Shown piece after piece: positions 22,330 through 33,760 of a stretch of 64,000 nucleotides of DNA. The first letter of the stretch is position 1. Every line of letters begins with the position of its first letter. Under the pieces are notes generated by a model that ran no database searches, was not told the DNA's origin, and was given only the letters and a program-made list of their open reading frames with translations. The DNA comes from Gnetum montanum. Taxonomy: Eukaryota > Streptophyta > Gnetopsida > Gnetales > Gnetaceae. The DNA is taken from contig MNCI01034769.1 in assembly GCA_015680685.1 (NCBI GenBank), positions 215,384 through 279,383 on the forward strand. The letters are read 5' to 3'. The translations under genes were made by a program, and so were the position numbers.

Positions 22330-22560
22330 GAGTGCTAGAATGGGCCATTATGGATGGTGGTGTTGATGTCAACAAAGCACCAAAAGGGACCATTATGGAC
22401 AATGTAATCAGTGTCAGTGCAATGCTAGAGGGGACCACTATAAATGATGTTGTCAATGTTCACAAAGTACATGAAGGGACCATTATGGATGGTTCCATTG
22501 GTATCCATAGAGCATAGGAAGGGGCCATTATGGATGATGCGATTGGTGTCCACAAGCACC
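22330..22560 (+). repeat. 45-bp minisatellite, copy 2 leader
   Basis: About five 45-bp units. Translated in the open plus frame they read as 15-residue blocks such as KVHEGTIMDGSIGIH, in register with the arrays at 17425 and 43565. One unit carries a TAG. Confidence 0.75.
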
Positions 22561-24338
22561 ATGGGGGTTGAAAGTCACGATGGATTTTTCAGTGATGATG
22601 GAGGTGATGACAATAGTAGCAACGAAGTCAATGGCAGTGATAACAATAGCATATGTGCTAGAAAAAATAGTAAGTGACAAGTAGTGAAAAATGCAGGAAG
22701 GATTTTGATGGAAAATTTAGAGGAAACAAGAATGGATAGTGAGGGTTTTAGTAGATTCTGGGGACTAGGGTTTCAATTAGTGGAAAAGTTGCAAATAGTT
22801 AAGGGTAGCAAGTGATTTTAGGGAAACAATGAGGGTGGAAAGGTGATAGTTGTAGGGCATTTGCAAGAGTGCTAATCTTAGAAGGACTACATAGCCTCTA
22901 GAGGCTTGTGCAATGTGACCTTTGATGGGTGATGAGGATGTGATGCAGATCATGTAATGGAGGGCATAAGTCATGGTGGAGAGGGATGGTGGAGCATAGT
23001 GTTAAACAACAAGAATTTGTGGAGGAATGTCAATCCTTTAGCAATGGCCTAGGGAGGTGGATGGGGGTTGTGGTAGCCAAAAAAAGGCCTGTGTAGTCCC
23101 TACAAGGCCTAGGTTGCCCCTATAGTACTAGCATGACCCTTGCAAGGGCTATGTGCCTAGAAAACCTTTTTATATAATTATTATTGTTATATTATTTTTG
23201 ATATGTTATATATATTTTGTTTAATTAGTTGTTTTTTTAAATGAATTTTTAAATTAGTCAGGGGGTGGTATAGGGTTTAAATCCACAGCCTCCTTCTCTC
23301 TCGTGGTTTTTCTAATTCATGAATTAATTTTTACAATAGCAAAGGTTGCAGGGCTGTAGGGAAGGTAAGCTGCGATAAACGAGGATGGAAAGCATAGACT
23401 AAGGATGATTGTGAGCAGTAAGATAATGGTAATGTTTTAATCATGATTAGGGTAAGTATTGTGGTGGCATCAATGGAAGGTAGTGTAACCTACAAATTTT
23501 TTAAAACTTATTATTATTGTTTTATTTAATTGCCTTAGTAGTTGACGTGGTCATTTGGCTGATGATAAGATGAGGATTCGATATGGATAAACGGTGATTC
23601 TAGGTTTAATTCCCAATCCTAAATTTTGACCTTTTTTAAAAATAATAATTTAATATTATTTTAATGCACACATAATAAGAAACTTAAAATAGTGATATCT
23701 CTCAAACTGTAAGTTTGATCGAGATAGAATTTGTATGATTGGAATTGTCTTGACAAGTATTATGCATTGGACATAGTCTTAGGGTTCAAGTATGATGAAT
23801 TTTTCAATATCTTGAAAGGTCAAACTAGCTTATTATAATAAAAGAACATTACCAAGTTGATGTATGAAAGACATGATGACTTATAAATGACCCTAAGTTG
23901 CTTTTAAATGATATGCTAAGTTAAAAGGGGTTAAATGTTTAGGATAATAATTTTCAATAAAACAAGATCAATTTAGGTCATGGTTACTAAATTTTTAGGA
24001 GAAACTTAACATTGACCTTCATCAATTAATATTTATAGTATTTATATGGGTAATAGTTACATGGACTGGTGTATCCTTGTCTTATCAACATCTCTTCCAA
24101 GTAATGAATTTTAATGAGACATAATCAAATCTTCGTTGGTCTATGATATCCATGAAAGCATTTTGCTAGTTGGTGGTATCTATTTCTTTTGTAAATGACT
24201 AGTCCATTATTTATGAAATCAATGAAATGGTATCTTCTAGCTTTCATCTAGTGCATTTGGTGATGATCAATGACTTTCTTGTGTTTTGGCTTCATAGTTA
24301 ATCATCAGGTCCATGGTTTCGAATTCTCCTTGGATCAT

Positions 24339-24355
24339 GGTTTGCTCTGATACTA
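24339..24355 (-). other. Primer-binding site, initiator-Met type, copy 2
   Basis: The minus strand reads TAGTATCAGAGCAAACC two bases inside LTR2 (24358). One G-to-A change in the TGG start fits decay after insertion. Confidence 0.7.
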
Positions 24356-24357
24356 AT

Positions 24358-24928
24358 TGTGACATCATTATCCTTGGATGTCATGGTAAACATCAAATAT
24401 ATGTTATATTAGACATTATGCATAAGACGAAAATATATCAAACATCAAATATATGTAACATTTAATGTTATGTGTAGGAAGATAATAATAGGAAAAATGT
24501 AGAAAGAGAAAGAAAGGAATGCTTTATTGATATGAATACTATATCTGGGTCATGCTTTGAAAGTGTTCCTTAGGGTTTTCTTCCTTGGCATCTATCCCCT
24601 TAGAGGAATTCTAACATGGCCACCATAGTTAAGCCTATAATTAGCTAAAAGGGATGACTAATTTACTTCTTTTCCTACTTCACCTAGCTCTTGTGACTTG
24701 CTTGTAACAGCTTTTCCACTCAATGCCTGGCATGACCTCTAAGCCTAGGTATAAATGCCTTAGGTAAAACCTCCAAAGGTTACCTCAAGAGTCACGTCTG
24801 ATATTTGAATGCATCATTTTGGATCTTAATTACAACTGTCCTTTCAGGTCTTCTTACAATAACAATAACACTTGTTATGAAGAGGCACCATATTTGTTAT
24901 GCAGCAACATCATTTGGGAATGGGGATG
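24358..24928 (-). repeat. LTR2, shared by copy 2 and the chromovirus
   Basis: 571 bp, plus-strand start TGTGACATCATT, end AATGGGGATG (the terminal CA has mutated). It is close to LTR1. The chromovirus chromodomain coding region ends within a few tens of bp of its right edge, so it serves as the chromovirus 3' LTR. Confidence 0.7.
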
Positions 24929-25392
24929 TGATATTTGGGGTAAGTATCAAGAATAAACTTCATGTTTTCCCAAGTCTATTGATCAAAATTTAACCATTGA
25001 ATAAGTACTTCACTAATAGTTTTATTTTGTAGCTTCTTGGTTTGATGGTTCTTAATTACAATGGGTTTAACTTCAAAGCTAGCTTTGGATCACAAGGGCA
25101 AAGTATTCTAGTCTAGCACATATGGCACATCATTTGCATGAAATTTCTTTAGCAAACTTACATGGAAAACTGGGTTAATTTTTAAGGTTTCTAGAAGATT
25201 TAACCAATATGCAACTTTTCTAATTCTTCTAGAAATTTCAAAGGGTCCACAAGGTCTACATGCCAATTTAGTATATTTTCCAAGTTTAAGAGAACTTCTG
25301 GTAGGTTTAACTCTTAGTAGTACTTGATCTCTTACCTGGAATTCTTTCTTTAGTTGATTTTGATCTACATATCCCTTATATTTATCTTGTAT
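24929..25392 (-). pseudogene. Chromovirus integrase C-terminus and chromodomain remnant
   Basis: On the minus strand the reading is VRDQVLLRVKPTRSSLKLGKY, then CGPFEISRRI, NPVFHVSLLKKFH, KPIVIKNHQTKKL, and TISEVLIQWLNF followed by TWENM. The first part is the GPF/Y-type C-terminal module of Ty3/gypsy integrase. The last is a chromodomain, the hallmark of plant chromoviruses, which directs integration into heterochromatin by reading histone marks (family knowledge). Three TAG stops and a frame change relative to the integrase core show decay. Confidence 0.75.
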
Positions 25393-26110
25393 AGCTTATA
25401 AATACTATTTAACTCTTATTAAAATATTTTCATGATTTTCATTTCTTCTTCCTTCCATTCTATTCTTAAGGTTGGATCTGCCCAAGTTAGTGTTGTATGA
25501 TAATTCCATCCATATATTACTTTGAATGGTGTTCGATGTATGGAATCTTAATAATTGTTGTTATAGGTGAATTTTTCTAAGTGCAAGTAATTCTCCCACA
25601 TTTTTTATCTACTCCCAACATAGCTTCGTAAAATATCTTCTAATATTCTATTCACACATTTGGTTTGCCCATTAATCTCTAAAAGGTAGGATGTGCTAAA
25701 TTTCAACTGGGTTCCAAGCACTTTGAATAAATTTTTTCAAAATTCAAATATGAACTTAGGATCTTGGTTCAAGCTGATAGATTTTGAACAATCATGCAAT
25801 CAAAATACTTCTTGTACAAATTTTTGGACTACTTCTTCAAATATGTTTGTAGATTTCAAAGCTATAAAATGTGTCATCTTTGATAGGTGATCAACCACTA
25901 CCAAAATTGAGTCATTTTCTTTTTTGGTTATTGGAAATCCCATAATGAAATCCACAGTAACATCTTTCAATTTCCAGGTTGCAACTTCCAAAGGTTGTAA
26001 TAATCCACTAGGCTTCGTTTGTTTGGCTTTTATTCTTTGGCATGTTGGACAGTTTTTAATGTATGAGGACACATCATTATTCATTCCACATTAGAAATAA
26101 GATTCGCATA
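25393..26110 (-). pseudogene. Chromovirus integrase core remnant
   Basis: The open stretch 26084-25800 on the minus strand reads NCPTCQRIKAKQ (second half of the HHCC zinc finger), DVTVDFIMGFP (first catalytic Asp), SILVVVDHLSKMTHFIAL, and EVVQKFVQEVF. The rest of the core follows to about 25400, broken by stops and indels; the second Asp and the Glu were not located with certainty. Integrase inserts the cDNA into the genome. It is in the same frame as the protease open stretch at 28280, so the original pol was one frame at least to this point. Confidence 0.75.
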
Positions 26111-27780
26111 ACATCATATAAGTCTTAATATAACCTGGGTGTTCTACATATGGTACTTCATGTTGTTCACACTACAACATTAGTTACCAATTTGTTTTTG
26201 GAATGCACACTCTTTATCCTTTCATCAACAAACCAATAGGGTAAGTTGATATTGAGGCTTAGAGAGAATATTGGTTAAAATCATCTTGAAATAAGGATTT
26301 TTTTTATCTGTTCCTCATTTTCTTCTTCCATAGGGGTCTTTACCACACCTATAATCAAGTTCCACATTCGACTAAGGGCATTGACTACCACATTTTTTTT
26401 ACTAGGAATATATTTGATTTCAAAATCATATTCAGCGAATAATTCTATCCATCGTCATTAATGAGTATTAAAAATAGGCTATCTCTACAAATATTATAAA
26501 CTTTTATGATATGTTTTTCATACAAACCTTTTTCCATAAACATAATGTCTCAACTTTCAAAGCATGAACAATTTCTAGTAATTCTAAATCATGGGTTGAG
26601 TAATTTACCTTAGCTCCTCATAGTTTACAAGATTCATAATATACGACTTTATCTTCTTATGAAAGAACTACACTGATTTCTATTCCATAAGCATCCATGG
26701 ATACTTCAAATGGTAATTCTTCATCTAAAATTCTTGGAATAGGTGTTGTTGTGAGTAGCATCTTTAATCTAAGGAAATATTTCATGCATTTTTCATCAAA
26801 CTTGAACATACATTTTTCCTACAAAAGGTCAGTCAAGGAGGCTACTAAAGTAGAATAATCTTTTATGAAATGTTAGTAAAAACCTGCTAGGCCCAAGGAA
26901 CTATAAGTTGTTGTAGCATCTTTTAATTTAGGCTAATCCCGAATTGCACTAACTTTTGCTAGATCCACTTGCAATCCTTTTTTAGAAACTATATGGCCCA
27001 AATAAGAGACTTATTCTTTAAAGAGTTCACATTTAATTAATTTTGATTTTAATTGAAGCTCTTTAATAATTTCCATTTTAATTTTCAAATGTTTGACATG
27101 TTATTCTCTTGACTTAGAATAAATAAGTATATCATCTATAAATACCATAATAAACTGATCAAGATATTTACAAAAATATTATTCATTAATGCCATGATTG
27201 TTGCAGGTACATTAGTTAATCTAAATGACATTACAAAAAATTTGTATAATCCATACCTACTTTTGAAGTGGTTTTCTCGATATCTTTCTCCTTAATCCTT
27301 ATTTGGTGATAACTTGATTTTAAATTAATCTTGGAAAACTAACATGCACTCATAAGTTGATCAAACATATAATTAATTATAGAAAAATGATAAGAATTTT
27401 TAATCGTCACTTAATTCAATGCCCTATAATTAATGCATAATCATAACGTCTCATCTTTCTTTTTAATGAATAAGACTAGTGCATCCCAAGCTGATACTCT
27501 AGGTTGAATTATCCATTCTTCCAATAGTTTATCTAATTCTACTTTTAATTCTCTTAATTCAAAATTGAAGAATCTATAAGAGGCTTTTGAAATAGGTTGT
27601 GTGCCAATAAAAATGTCAATAGCATGCTTAACAATTCTTTTTGGAGGTAGTTCTTTGGTTTTACCAAATATTGGATCTTTATATTCCTCAAGTTGTTTTG
27701 GAATCTTAATACGTGAATATTTCTAAGGTTGTGTTACTTTATGAATCAACATTGTAGCACTCTTTTTAACAAATCTTTTG
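26111..27780 (-). pseudogene. Chromovirus reverse transcriptase and RNase H remnant
   Basis: The RT active site reads MVFIDDILIYSK on the minus strand at about 27109-27144. Flanking fragments of the fingers/palm and of the RNase H domain (around 26440-26760, with PISRILDEE-like and LEKNA-type decayed words) are interrupted by many stops. No long open frame is left. Domain order gag, PR, RT, RNase H, INT, chromodomain is that of plant chromoviruses of the Tekay/CRM/Reina group; I do not assign a clade. Confidence 0.65.
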
Positions 27781-28289
27781 ACTTACTTAATGGATATTGT
27801 ATGAGTTTGTTTTGCTATTCCTACCTCCCTTAGAATTCCAACTCTATCAGTGGTTGGTACTTTTAAAATATGACTTCTAAAGTGGGCAATAATATCAAAA
27901 TTTTCCAAGAAAGACATTTCTAAAATTGCATCAACAAAAGGCATGTCTTGTAAAGTAAAGGTAATTTCTCCATACCTAGTATGCTTTCTCATGGTCATTC
28001 CATCTGTAAGTTTTATCTTAATAATTTTCTTGGAAGGTAAACTTAATTTCAATAAATTAATTAACTTTGGAGAAACAAAGTTATCACTAGTGCCACTATT
28101 AATCAAAAATTTAAATTTTTTACCTTTAATTAAAATTTCAAAAATTAGTAAAGTAAATTGAAATTTATGCAAACCTAACTTAGTTGATGTAGAAATCTTC
28201 TTCATGGCTATGATGGTGGTTTGGTTTTTTCCTTTATTCATATTTTGGTTGGGTTTTTGATTTCTAGTTAGATCAGTCATTTGTATCTT
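27781..28289 (-). pseudogene. Chromovirus aspartic protease remnant, active-site Asp lost
   Basis: The minus-strand open frame from 28280 reads through KFKFLINSGTSDNFVSPKLI. The expected Asp-Ser-Gly of the retropepsin active site is Asn-Ser-Gly, a GAT to AAT change of the kind caused by cytosine deamination on the opposite strand. The flap and C-terminal parts follow (YGEITFTLQDMPFVDAILEMSFL). Mature protease would cut the gag-pol precursor. The frame is in phase with gag upstream. Confidence 0.7.
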
Positions 28290-29411
28290 TACTTGTAATT
28301 TTGGATAGTCTCATTTGAAATGATCTTCACCACAAATAAAACATCCCAATTCCAATCGAGCTCTTTTGGTTGGTGTTTCTTCTATCATTTCTTGTCAAAG
28401 AGTTACTTGTTAAAGGGTAGTTCATACTTGATTCAATTCTTCATAATCCTTAATAATTTTGTATCCTTAATTAACTATTTAAGGATTATGTGCTCATGTT
28501 TGGGGACGCAATTGAGCATGTAGTCTACCAATGAGTTTTGAAGCTAATTCTCTCTTATCCTAGTAGCTCACATATCAAGAAAGATCATAGAATTCCTTGC
28601 AATAATCTTCTATGGATCACCTTCCTAATCTTAAGGAATCAAATCTCATTTTGTGCTCTTTGAGGAAAGAACTTGGTACAAATTATTATTCAAAATCTTG
28701 ACGACAGTTAAGCCAATTTATAATCAAACCTTAAGATTTTAGTTCATTCCACCATGTTTTTACAATCCCTCTTAAATATAGGGAGATGACTTCTAAATGT
28801 TCATGACTTGACATATTTAGCATATTAAAGTAATTTTTCATTTTATTAAGCTAGTCTTTTGCCTTGGTCTTGGATCCAAGGCCTCCATCATAATGACTTA
28901 ATTTTACCATATTGACATGAACTTGTGTCATTGATTCTTTGGGTCCATTATGCTAATTCTGGTATTCCTCACCTTCAATTTCTACTCTATGACCTAAAGA
29001 AGGAATATCGGTATCCTGGTGACTAGCAGGTGGGGGTTGGTTTTGGTGTGGATTCCTAGGAGAAAGTTAATCTTGATCTTGATTTTTATCCCTAAATGGA
29101 ACGTGGCTAGGATTTGAAGAATGGGTGAGATAGTTAGTTAATTTTTTAATGGAATCTACAAAGAAAATCATCTTTCCTTACATATTTGATCATTTATCCT
29201 CTAAACTTTGAGATAATTTTCTAATTTCTTCAGACATATTCTACATCTTTGTCTTGAATCCTTGACTTAATTGATGAAGCTCTTCTTGAACATGCTTAAT
29301 CTCATCAATTTGATCCTCAAGGGCATTCATCTAGTCATTGACTAGGGTCTCCATTGCTCTCTAATTCACTCTTTAGGGACTGGACATTAGTAGGCTAAAG
29401 AAATTAGACAT
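28290..29411 (-). pseudogene. Chromovirus gag remnant
   Basis: ATG at 29411 on the minus strand, reading MSNFFSLLMSS then a coiled region (NALEDQIDEIKHVQEELHQL), a Pro/Gln linker, the capsid (LRGIVKTWWNELKS, MRFDSLRLGR, SIEDYCKEFYDLS), and a nucleocapsid knuckle CFICGEDHFK followed by a stop and DYP. In the knuckle the last Cys of the CCHC pattern is Tyr, and the Trp that normally follows Lys is TGA. Stops are mostly TAG or TAA at likely Gln codons. It is in frame with the protease. Gag would have formed the cytoplasmic particle. Confidence 0.7.
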
Positions 29412-30247
29412 GTTGATAATTGTTGGCCTCTATGGCCTCTTTTGTGAGTCTCGAGATAGTTAATTAGTTGTAGAAGAGGTTGAAACTATCATAAATTTCT
29501 ACCTAGCCATGGAATTTCTAGTTATTTCAAAACCTTAAATAATGGATTAAAAGCTAATTTTCTATAACCTAAAAGCTAAATTTGACTATTCCATTGAGTT
29601 GGGGAGGTTCAAATTTATTGTAATCAATTTTTTTTGGTTAAAAATAGACTCCAAAATCAAAAGTTATTGTCATTTTAAGTTTGCAAAAACTTACACGATT
29701 TTTGAGACTTCTTGAGTGGTCAACCATCATAGTTCTACTCTAGGTTGAGCCTGCTTAATTATGGAATTTTTATTCTTATTACTACCAAGGTGTCAAATTC
29801 TAATTTTAAAAATTATTTCCATGCATTTCTTATTTAAGGTAATGACTCAATGATGGAAATTTTTAATTTTCTGTTAGTTGAGAAGTAATTCAAAATTTTT
29901 GTTACGTGATGGAGAATTTACCATTTTATGATAGTCATGGATAATAGTAGCAATGGCCATGGTGGCACACTAGTAGTAGTGTTTAGAGTAGAGCAAGTGA
30001 TGTTGGTGGCCAAGTAGAGAATTGTAGTGATGAGGCAGAGAACTATGACAACCCTTTTCTACCATGAGTGTCATGTTGCTTTTTAGGCTTAAAGGATCGA
30101 CATGGTTGAGCACCTTGTGGAGGTGCTAGTGTAGCCTGTGTAGGGCTAGCATGGCCCTTACAAGGGTTTGCATGGTCCTTGTTAGGGCTTTCATCCCCTA
30201 CATAGTGGATCCATATGGCCTATGCTAGGGCCTACGTGAGTCGCATG
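29412..30247 (-). other. Chromovirus leader, left part
   Basis: It matches the starts of the copy 1 and copy 2 leaders (CATAGTTCTACTCTAGG, GCTTAATTATGGAATT). It ends with GGGCTAGCATGGCCC words (30110-30235) and the GCATG target duplication at 30243-30247. No gene was seen. Confidence 0.6.
30243..30247. other. Target-site duplication GCATG, left
   Basis: GCATG directly before the LTR start TGTTGGC. The same five bases follow the 3' LTR at 43434-43438. This proves that the Tat-like element inserted as one unit into the chromovirus leader. Confidence 0.9.
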
Positions 30248-30424
30248 TGTTGGCACATTTTGGCCATTTCATGGAACAGTTGGACTATCATATTTACAAT
30301 TGGAATAATCAGTGTTTAAGAGTTTGAAAGTAAAACATATAGCTTGAATGTTGGTTGAAGATGCTTGGGAGTTATTCTTTATTAAATAAAATGTTGTTGA
30401 GGCCTTATTAGGATATGAAAATAA

Positions 30425-31480
30425 AGTGCCAAAATATCAAGAGTTTTATTATTCACATTATTCACCGGAACGAGCAGGAAGAAAGCGACTGATTTCTTTG
30501 TGCAAGACTGAAAGGTTTGAATGTGAATACGGTAGTAAATTGCAAGATAGATTCATTCAGAGAACAGGGGATTTCAGAGCAAATGGGTTTAACTTGAATT
30601 CAGGGCAGAAAGAAATGATCAGCAATAAAATACTTGGGCAGTCCTAATTCTGTTTCGAATTTCATCTGGCTTCACCAGGAAACTGCACAAAAATGAAAGC
30701 AAAATTCATTGTTGTTTCTCAAAAACGCAGTAATGGTAGCGGTTTTAATTCAAGTCAGAAAATCATCACAAAAATACAATAAACCCATCCTAAAGCCGAA
30801 GTTTCCTGCTGAAATTTATTTTTGTGGCAAAGAGATTACAATCAAGAAGAAAGGGGGCAGAAAATTTGCAGAAAAAAAAAATGTTTTGAGAAGGGTAGCC
30901 GTTGTTTAAAATTTGGGGCTGCGGTGGCCAGAAAACAGAAACAAAAATATCAGTATTTTCCTCTTCCGTCTAAAACCAGAATTACGCTCTTGTATTTCTG
31001 CACAATTTACGGCAATAAGATTGTTCTATCAGCGCCCTAAGAGGGTTGGTTAAACCGATGCAGTTGCCAGAGACACTTGCACAACGCGCAGAGGAGATTC
31101 GATAACCTAGGGCCACATATACGGCACGGCCAATGGTGGATGGATGCATCGGTTTCTTCTTCGTTTGCAAGCAACACAACTTCCGCCGCGTGGGGCACCC
31201 ATATGGATCTTGAATTCACGCTAGAAATGATGAACCGTTGTACCCTTTTTTTTTAGCAACCATGAGCACCAGCAACCGCCAGAAAGGCCCACGTTATCCA
31301 TCCGTTCTTGCTTGCTGTTTTGCTGATATTTCTGTAATAGACTTATTTCAGATTCGAGTTGCAGAGAACAAAGGAGAAAAGCCAGGGTCGGTGTTGTATG
31401 TTAAACTCCACAGGTGTGGCCATGTTCAACAATCCGCGATCGTAGGAGTTAGCACCAGAACGGGTTAAAGTACGTGGCAG
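30425..31480 (+). other. Low-repeat segment inside the Tat-like LTR, possibly captured
   Basis: Composition differs from the flanking AT-rich LTR, with more CpG. Three short plus-strand frames (starting MPKYQEFYYSHY at 30426, MLFLKNAVMVAV at 30709, MSTSNRQKGPRYP near 31262) are retained in the 3' LTR at 40529, 40812 and 41356. I do not recognise any of them. It may be a host fragment picked up by the LTR, or simply U3. Confidence 0.4.
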
Positions 31481-31904
31481 TTTCTACCGATTTTGTGCAA
31501 ATGTTTGGAATGTAAAAAAAATTATAAACCATCCGATGGTGACCACGGTTATGCGCGATTTTTACCAGGGAAGACAAAGATTTTAGCCACAAACATTGCC
31601 GCTTACATTTGCACCAAAGTACATATGAAATTATCACTAATCTATAACTTCACGGGAGTATCGGTGGTTTAAACACCAAAACAAGTTAACCAATATATAT
31701 ATATACATATTATGACCATTAAAATACCTATAATGTGAAGCCTTGATTTAGAGACTTGCCACCAATTATCCCCAGTTATGAAATATATTATTGCCCATTA
31801 AAAATTTGCAATTTTGATTATCCTATAAAGTCCTCATTATATTAAAGTTAGCATAAAATGCTCCTCATTTTATGCATAACTTCCTAACTCCCTAACCACC
31901 TAAC

Positions 31905-32285
31905 CTTCTCCTAACTTGTTGGACAAGTAATTTTCTGATTGGTTAGTCTAATTACTTGAGAGAGAAGTTAGGAGAAATATTTGAGATATTTTTGATATTT
32001 TAAACTTGACATCTCATTTAAAGAAGCAAAATAAAAGGGACATATATGTATGGAGTAAGTTGCAACTATAGCTTGTAAGGGACATAAAGATTGTATTTTA
32101 ATTTTATACCAAGGCCACTTGTCAACCTCTTTTATCTCTTTGGTGGTTGCAACCACCCAAAAATTGTTGTAACTTACCTAACTTGTTGGGCAAGTAACCT
32201 CCTAACTTGTTGGGCAAGTAGTCTTCTGATTGGTTGGCCAAGTTACTTGGGAGAGAAGTTAGGTGAGATATTTTCAATATGTAAC
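31905..32285 (+). promoter_or_regulatory. Duplicated U3 module upstream of the TATA box
   Basis: CCTAACTTGTTGG(A/G)CAAGTAA, then TCTGATTGGTTAG or TCTGATTGGTTGG, then TTACTTG(A/G)GAGAGAAGTTAGG occurs at 31917-31975 and again at 32200-32263; the first word is repeated once more near 32178. Each unit holds an inverted CCAAT box and ACTTG/CAAGT arms. Two copies just above the TATA box look like an enhancer. Confidence 0.5.
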
Positions 32286-32307
32286 TTCCCTACCTACCTT
32301 GGAAACC

Positions 32308-32317
32308 TATAAAAAGG
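32308..32317 (+). promoter_or_regulatory. TATA box of the Tat-like 5' LTR
   Basis: TATAAAAAGG, in an otherwise TATA-poor GC context. The same word is at 42227-42236 in the 3' LTR. Transcription would start near 32340. Confidence 0.7.
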
Positions 32318-32546
32318 CTTCAGGGGGGAGGACCATGAGAAGGATCATTTGGGAGAAATCATCATTTTGGAGAAAGAAAGGATCATTTGGAAGACTTTGG
32401 GAGAGGATACTTGGAGTCTCATACATCATATTTTGAAGGCTACTAGTTAGCACTTGGGCTCTTACTTGAAGACACTTCGAGTCTTGGGGAGAAGAGCATT
32501 TGTAAAGAAGAAAGCGTGAACGATTGCTTGCAAGATGGCTTGCTAG

Positions 32547-32552
32547 AATAAA
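32547..32552 (+). terminator. Polyadenylation signal in the LTR R region
   Basis: AATAAA in GCTAGAATAAAGATTTCAG, conserved at the matching place of the 3' LTR (about 42344). Its position 240 bp after the TATA box fits an R-region signal. Confidence 0.5.
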
Positions 32553-33650
32553 GATTTCAGCCTCTTTGTTATGGTCCTGTGAGTTATGCATTTCATTTTT
32601 TGTTTTGTTTAAATTGCTTAGCTAGTGGTTTAGATAGTATCATCCTTGGCGAGTAATTTTGGGATTTTTAGATTGCTCTTACTGTTCTTGTTGCCCGATA
32701 GAAATTTCTATTAAAATTTTGCCATAGAAGCGCTTGTGTTTAAAAGCCTTGAGAGCATTTTAGTAGTAAATTTTGTTATTGTGCAACGTGTGGGAACTGC
32801 TATTGGGATTGTTGTAAGAGAGCCTCTGTTTGTAGTCACGCCGTTGAACAATTCAGTAGTCGAGAGGGTTCAGAAAATCTTTGGTATTTTGATGGGACCA
32901 GAATAGCTTCTTTTTATCTTTAAAGTGAATTCTCGTGGTATTTCAATCAGAAATTGTCAAGTCTTTTAAAGGTTCTGTTTGAATGCAATCGTTGACATCT
33001 ATTATCTAGTCAAAATGGAGTCTCGTACGTGGTAGTTTACGCAGCAATTTTTGGTAGCATAATAGGATTGTCTTGAAGATATTGCTTGTTTGAGCCTTGG
33101 AAGTTTGAACAATTCGTAGATATTGAATTTGGGATAGCTTTATTGCGAAGTGTTTACTCGTGTCATTTTACCTTGTTTAAATATTTGAGGTCTACACAAA
33201 TCTGCTTTCTTTTCTTTTCTGCTTATTTCCATCGAATCTTGCTCTATTTCTAGTTTTCTTGTGGAACTATCTCTTTCTCTGGGGAAAATTAGGAGTAGAT
33301 TGCGGAGTTGTGCTCAAATGTTTTTGCAAAATTTTATTTGTTACAAGTAGGTATTATAAGGACCGCGTAGACTAGGCAGTTGAACAAAATAGGAAATTTT
33401 CAAGAACTCACAGTACTTGGCAAAGTTGGCTGAATCTCTTTAAAGTAAGTCATTTGTAGTTCACACACAACGCAATTGTTACATTTTACACAACCACACG
33501 CCGCAACAGCACACACACATACTCACATTAACTACTGAGTTTATTTGGAGGTATCTGGGCCTTGGTGTTGCCAGAGACCAGCAGGCACCTAAATCCTGTT
33601 CGAGGACACTCGTTGGCGGTCGCGTCCCAAACGGTCGCCAACAGTTCTTT

Positions 33651-33667
33651 TGGCGCTAGAAGGAGGG
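33651..33667 (+). other. Tat-like primer-binding site, tRNA-Asn-like
   Basis: TGGCGCTAGAAGGAGGG starts 7 bp after the LTR end. It is identical to the site of G2 (57759) and one base off that of G1 (5537). Confidence 0.75.
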
Positions 33668-33760
33668 CTGAAAATTAAGCCTCTAGGTTCATAAGCCTTA
33701 TACTTTTAGTACATCAACAATTATTTGTAAGGCTTAAGAATTAGATACTATTTTCAGTTC

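Larger units (their letters stand above)
19502..24928 (-). mobile_element. Deadenylase-carrying non-autonomous LTR element, copy 2 (complete)
   Basis: Two direct 571-bp LTRs (19502-20072 and 24358-24928) flank 4.3 kb that encodes no gag or pol. Minus-strand order: LTR2, primer site (24339-24355), leader with 45-bp minisatellite, CCR4-like deadenylase remnant, polypurine tract (about 20079-20098), LTR1. Each LTR also serves the next element: LTR1 is followed on its left by the primer site of copy 1, and LTR2 is followed on its right by chromovirus pol. That is the product expected from unequal recombination between LTRs of related elements. The chromovirus is the likely helper, since it uses the same LTR and primer type. 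Confidence 0.7.
30248..33643 (+). repeat. Tat-like 5' LTR
   Basis: 3396 bp, TGTTGGC...GCCAACA. U3 contains a ~1.05 kb stretch (30425-31480) of less AT-rich, low-repeat sequence with short frames kept in both LTRs, then AT-rich sequence with a duplicated module, a TATA box (32308) and a polyadenylation signal (32547). It is unusually long even for this superfamily. Confidence 0.9.

Noticed and set aside
31262-31468. Short frame MSTSNRQKGPRYP as a host gene start
   Set aside because: Lies within the LTR and is repeated in the 3' LTR; no recognisable domain.
33651-33667. tRNA-like sequence suggesting a tRNA gene
   Set aside because: Only the complement of a tRNA 3' end, directly beside an LTR; primer-binding site, not a gene.
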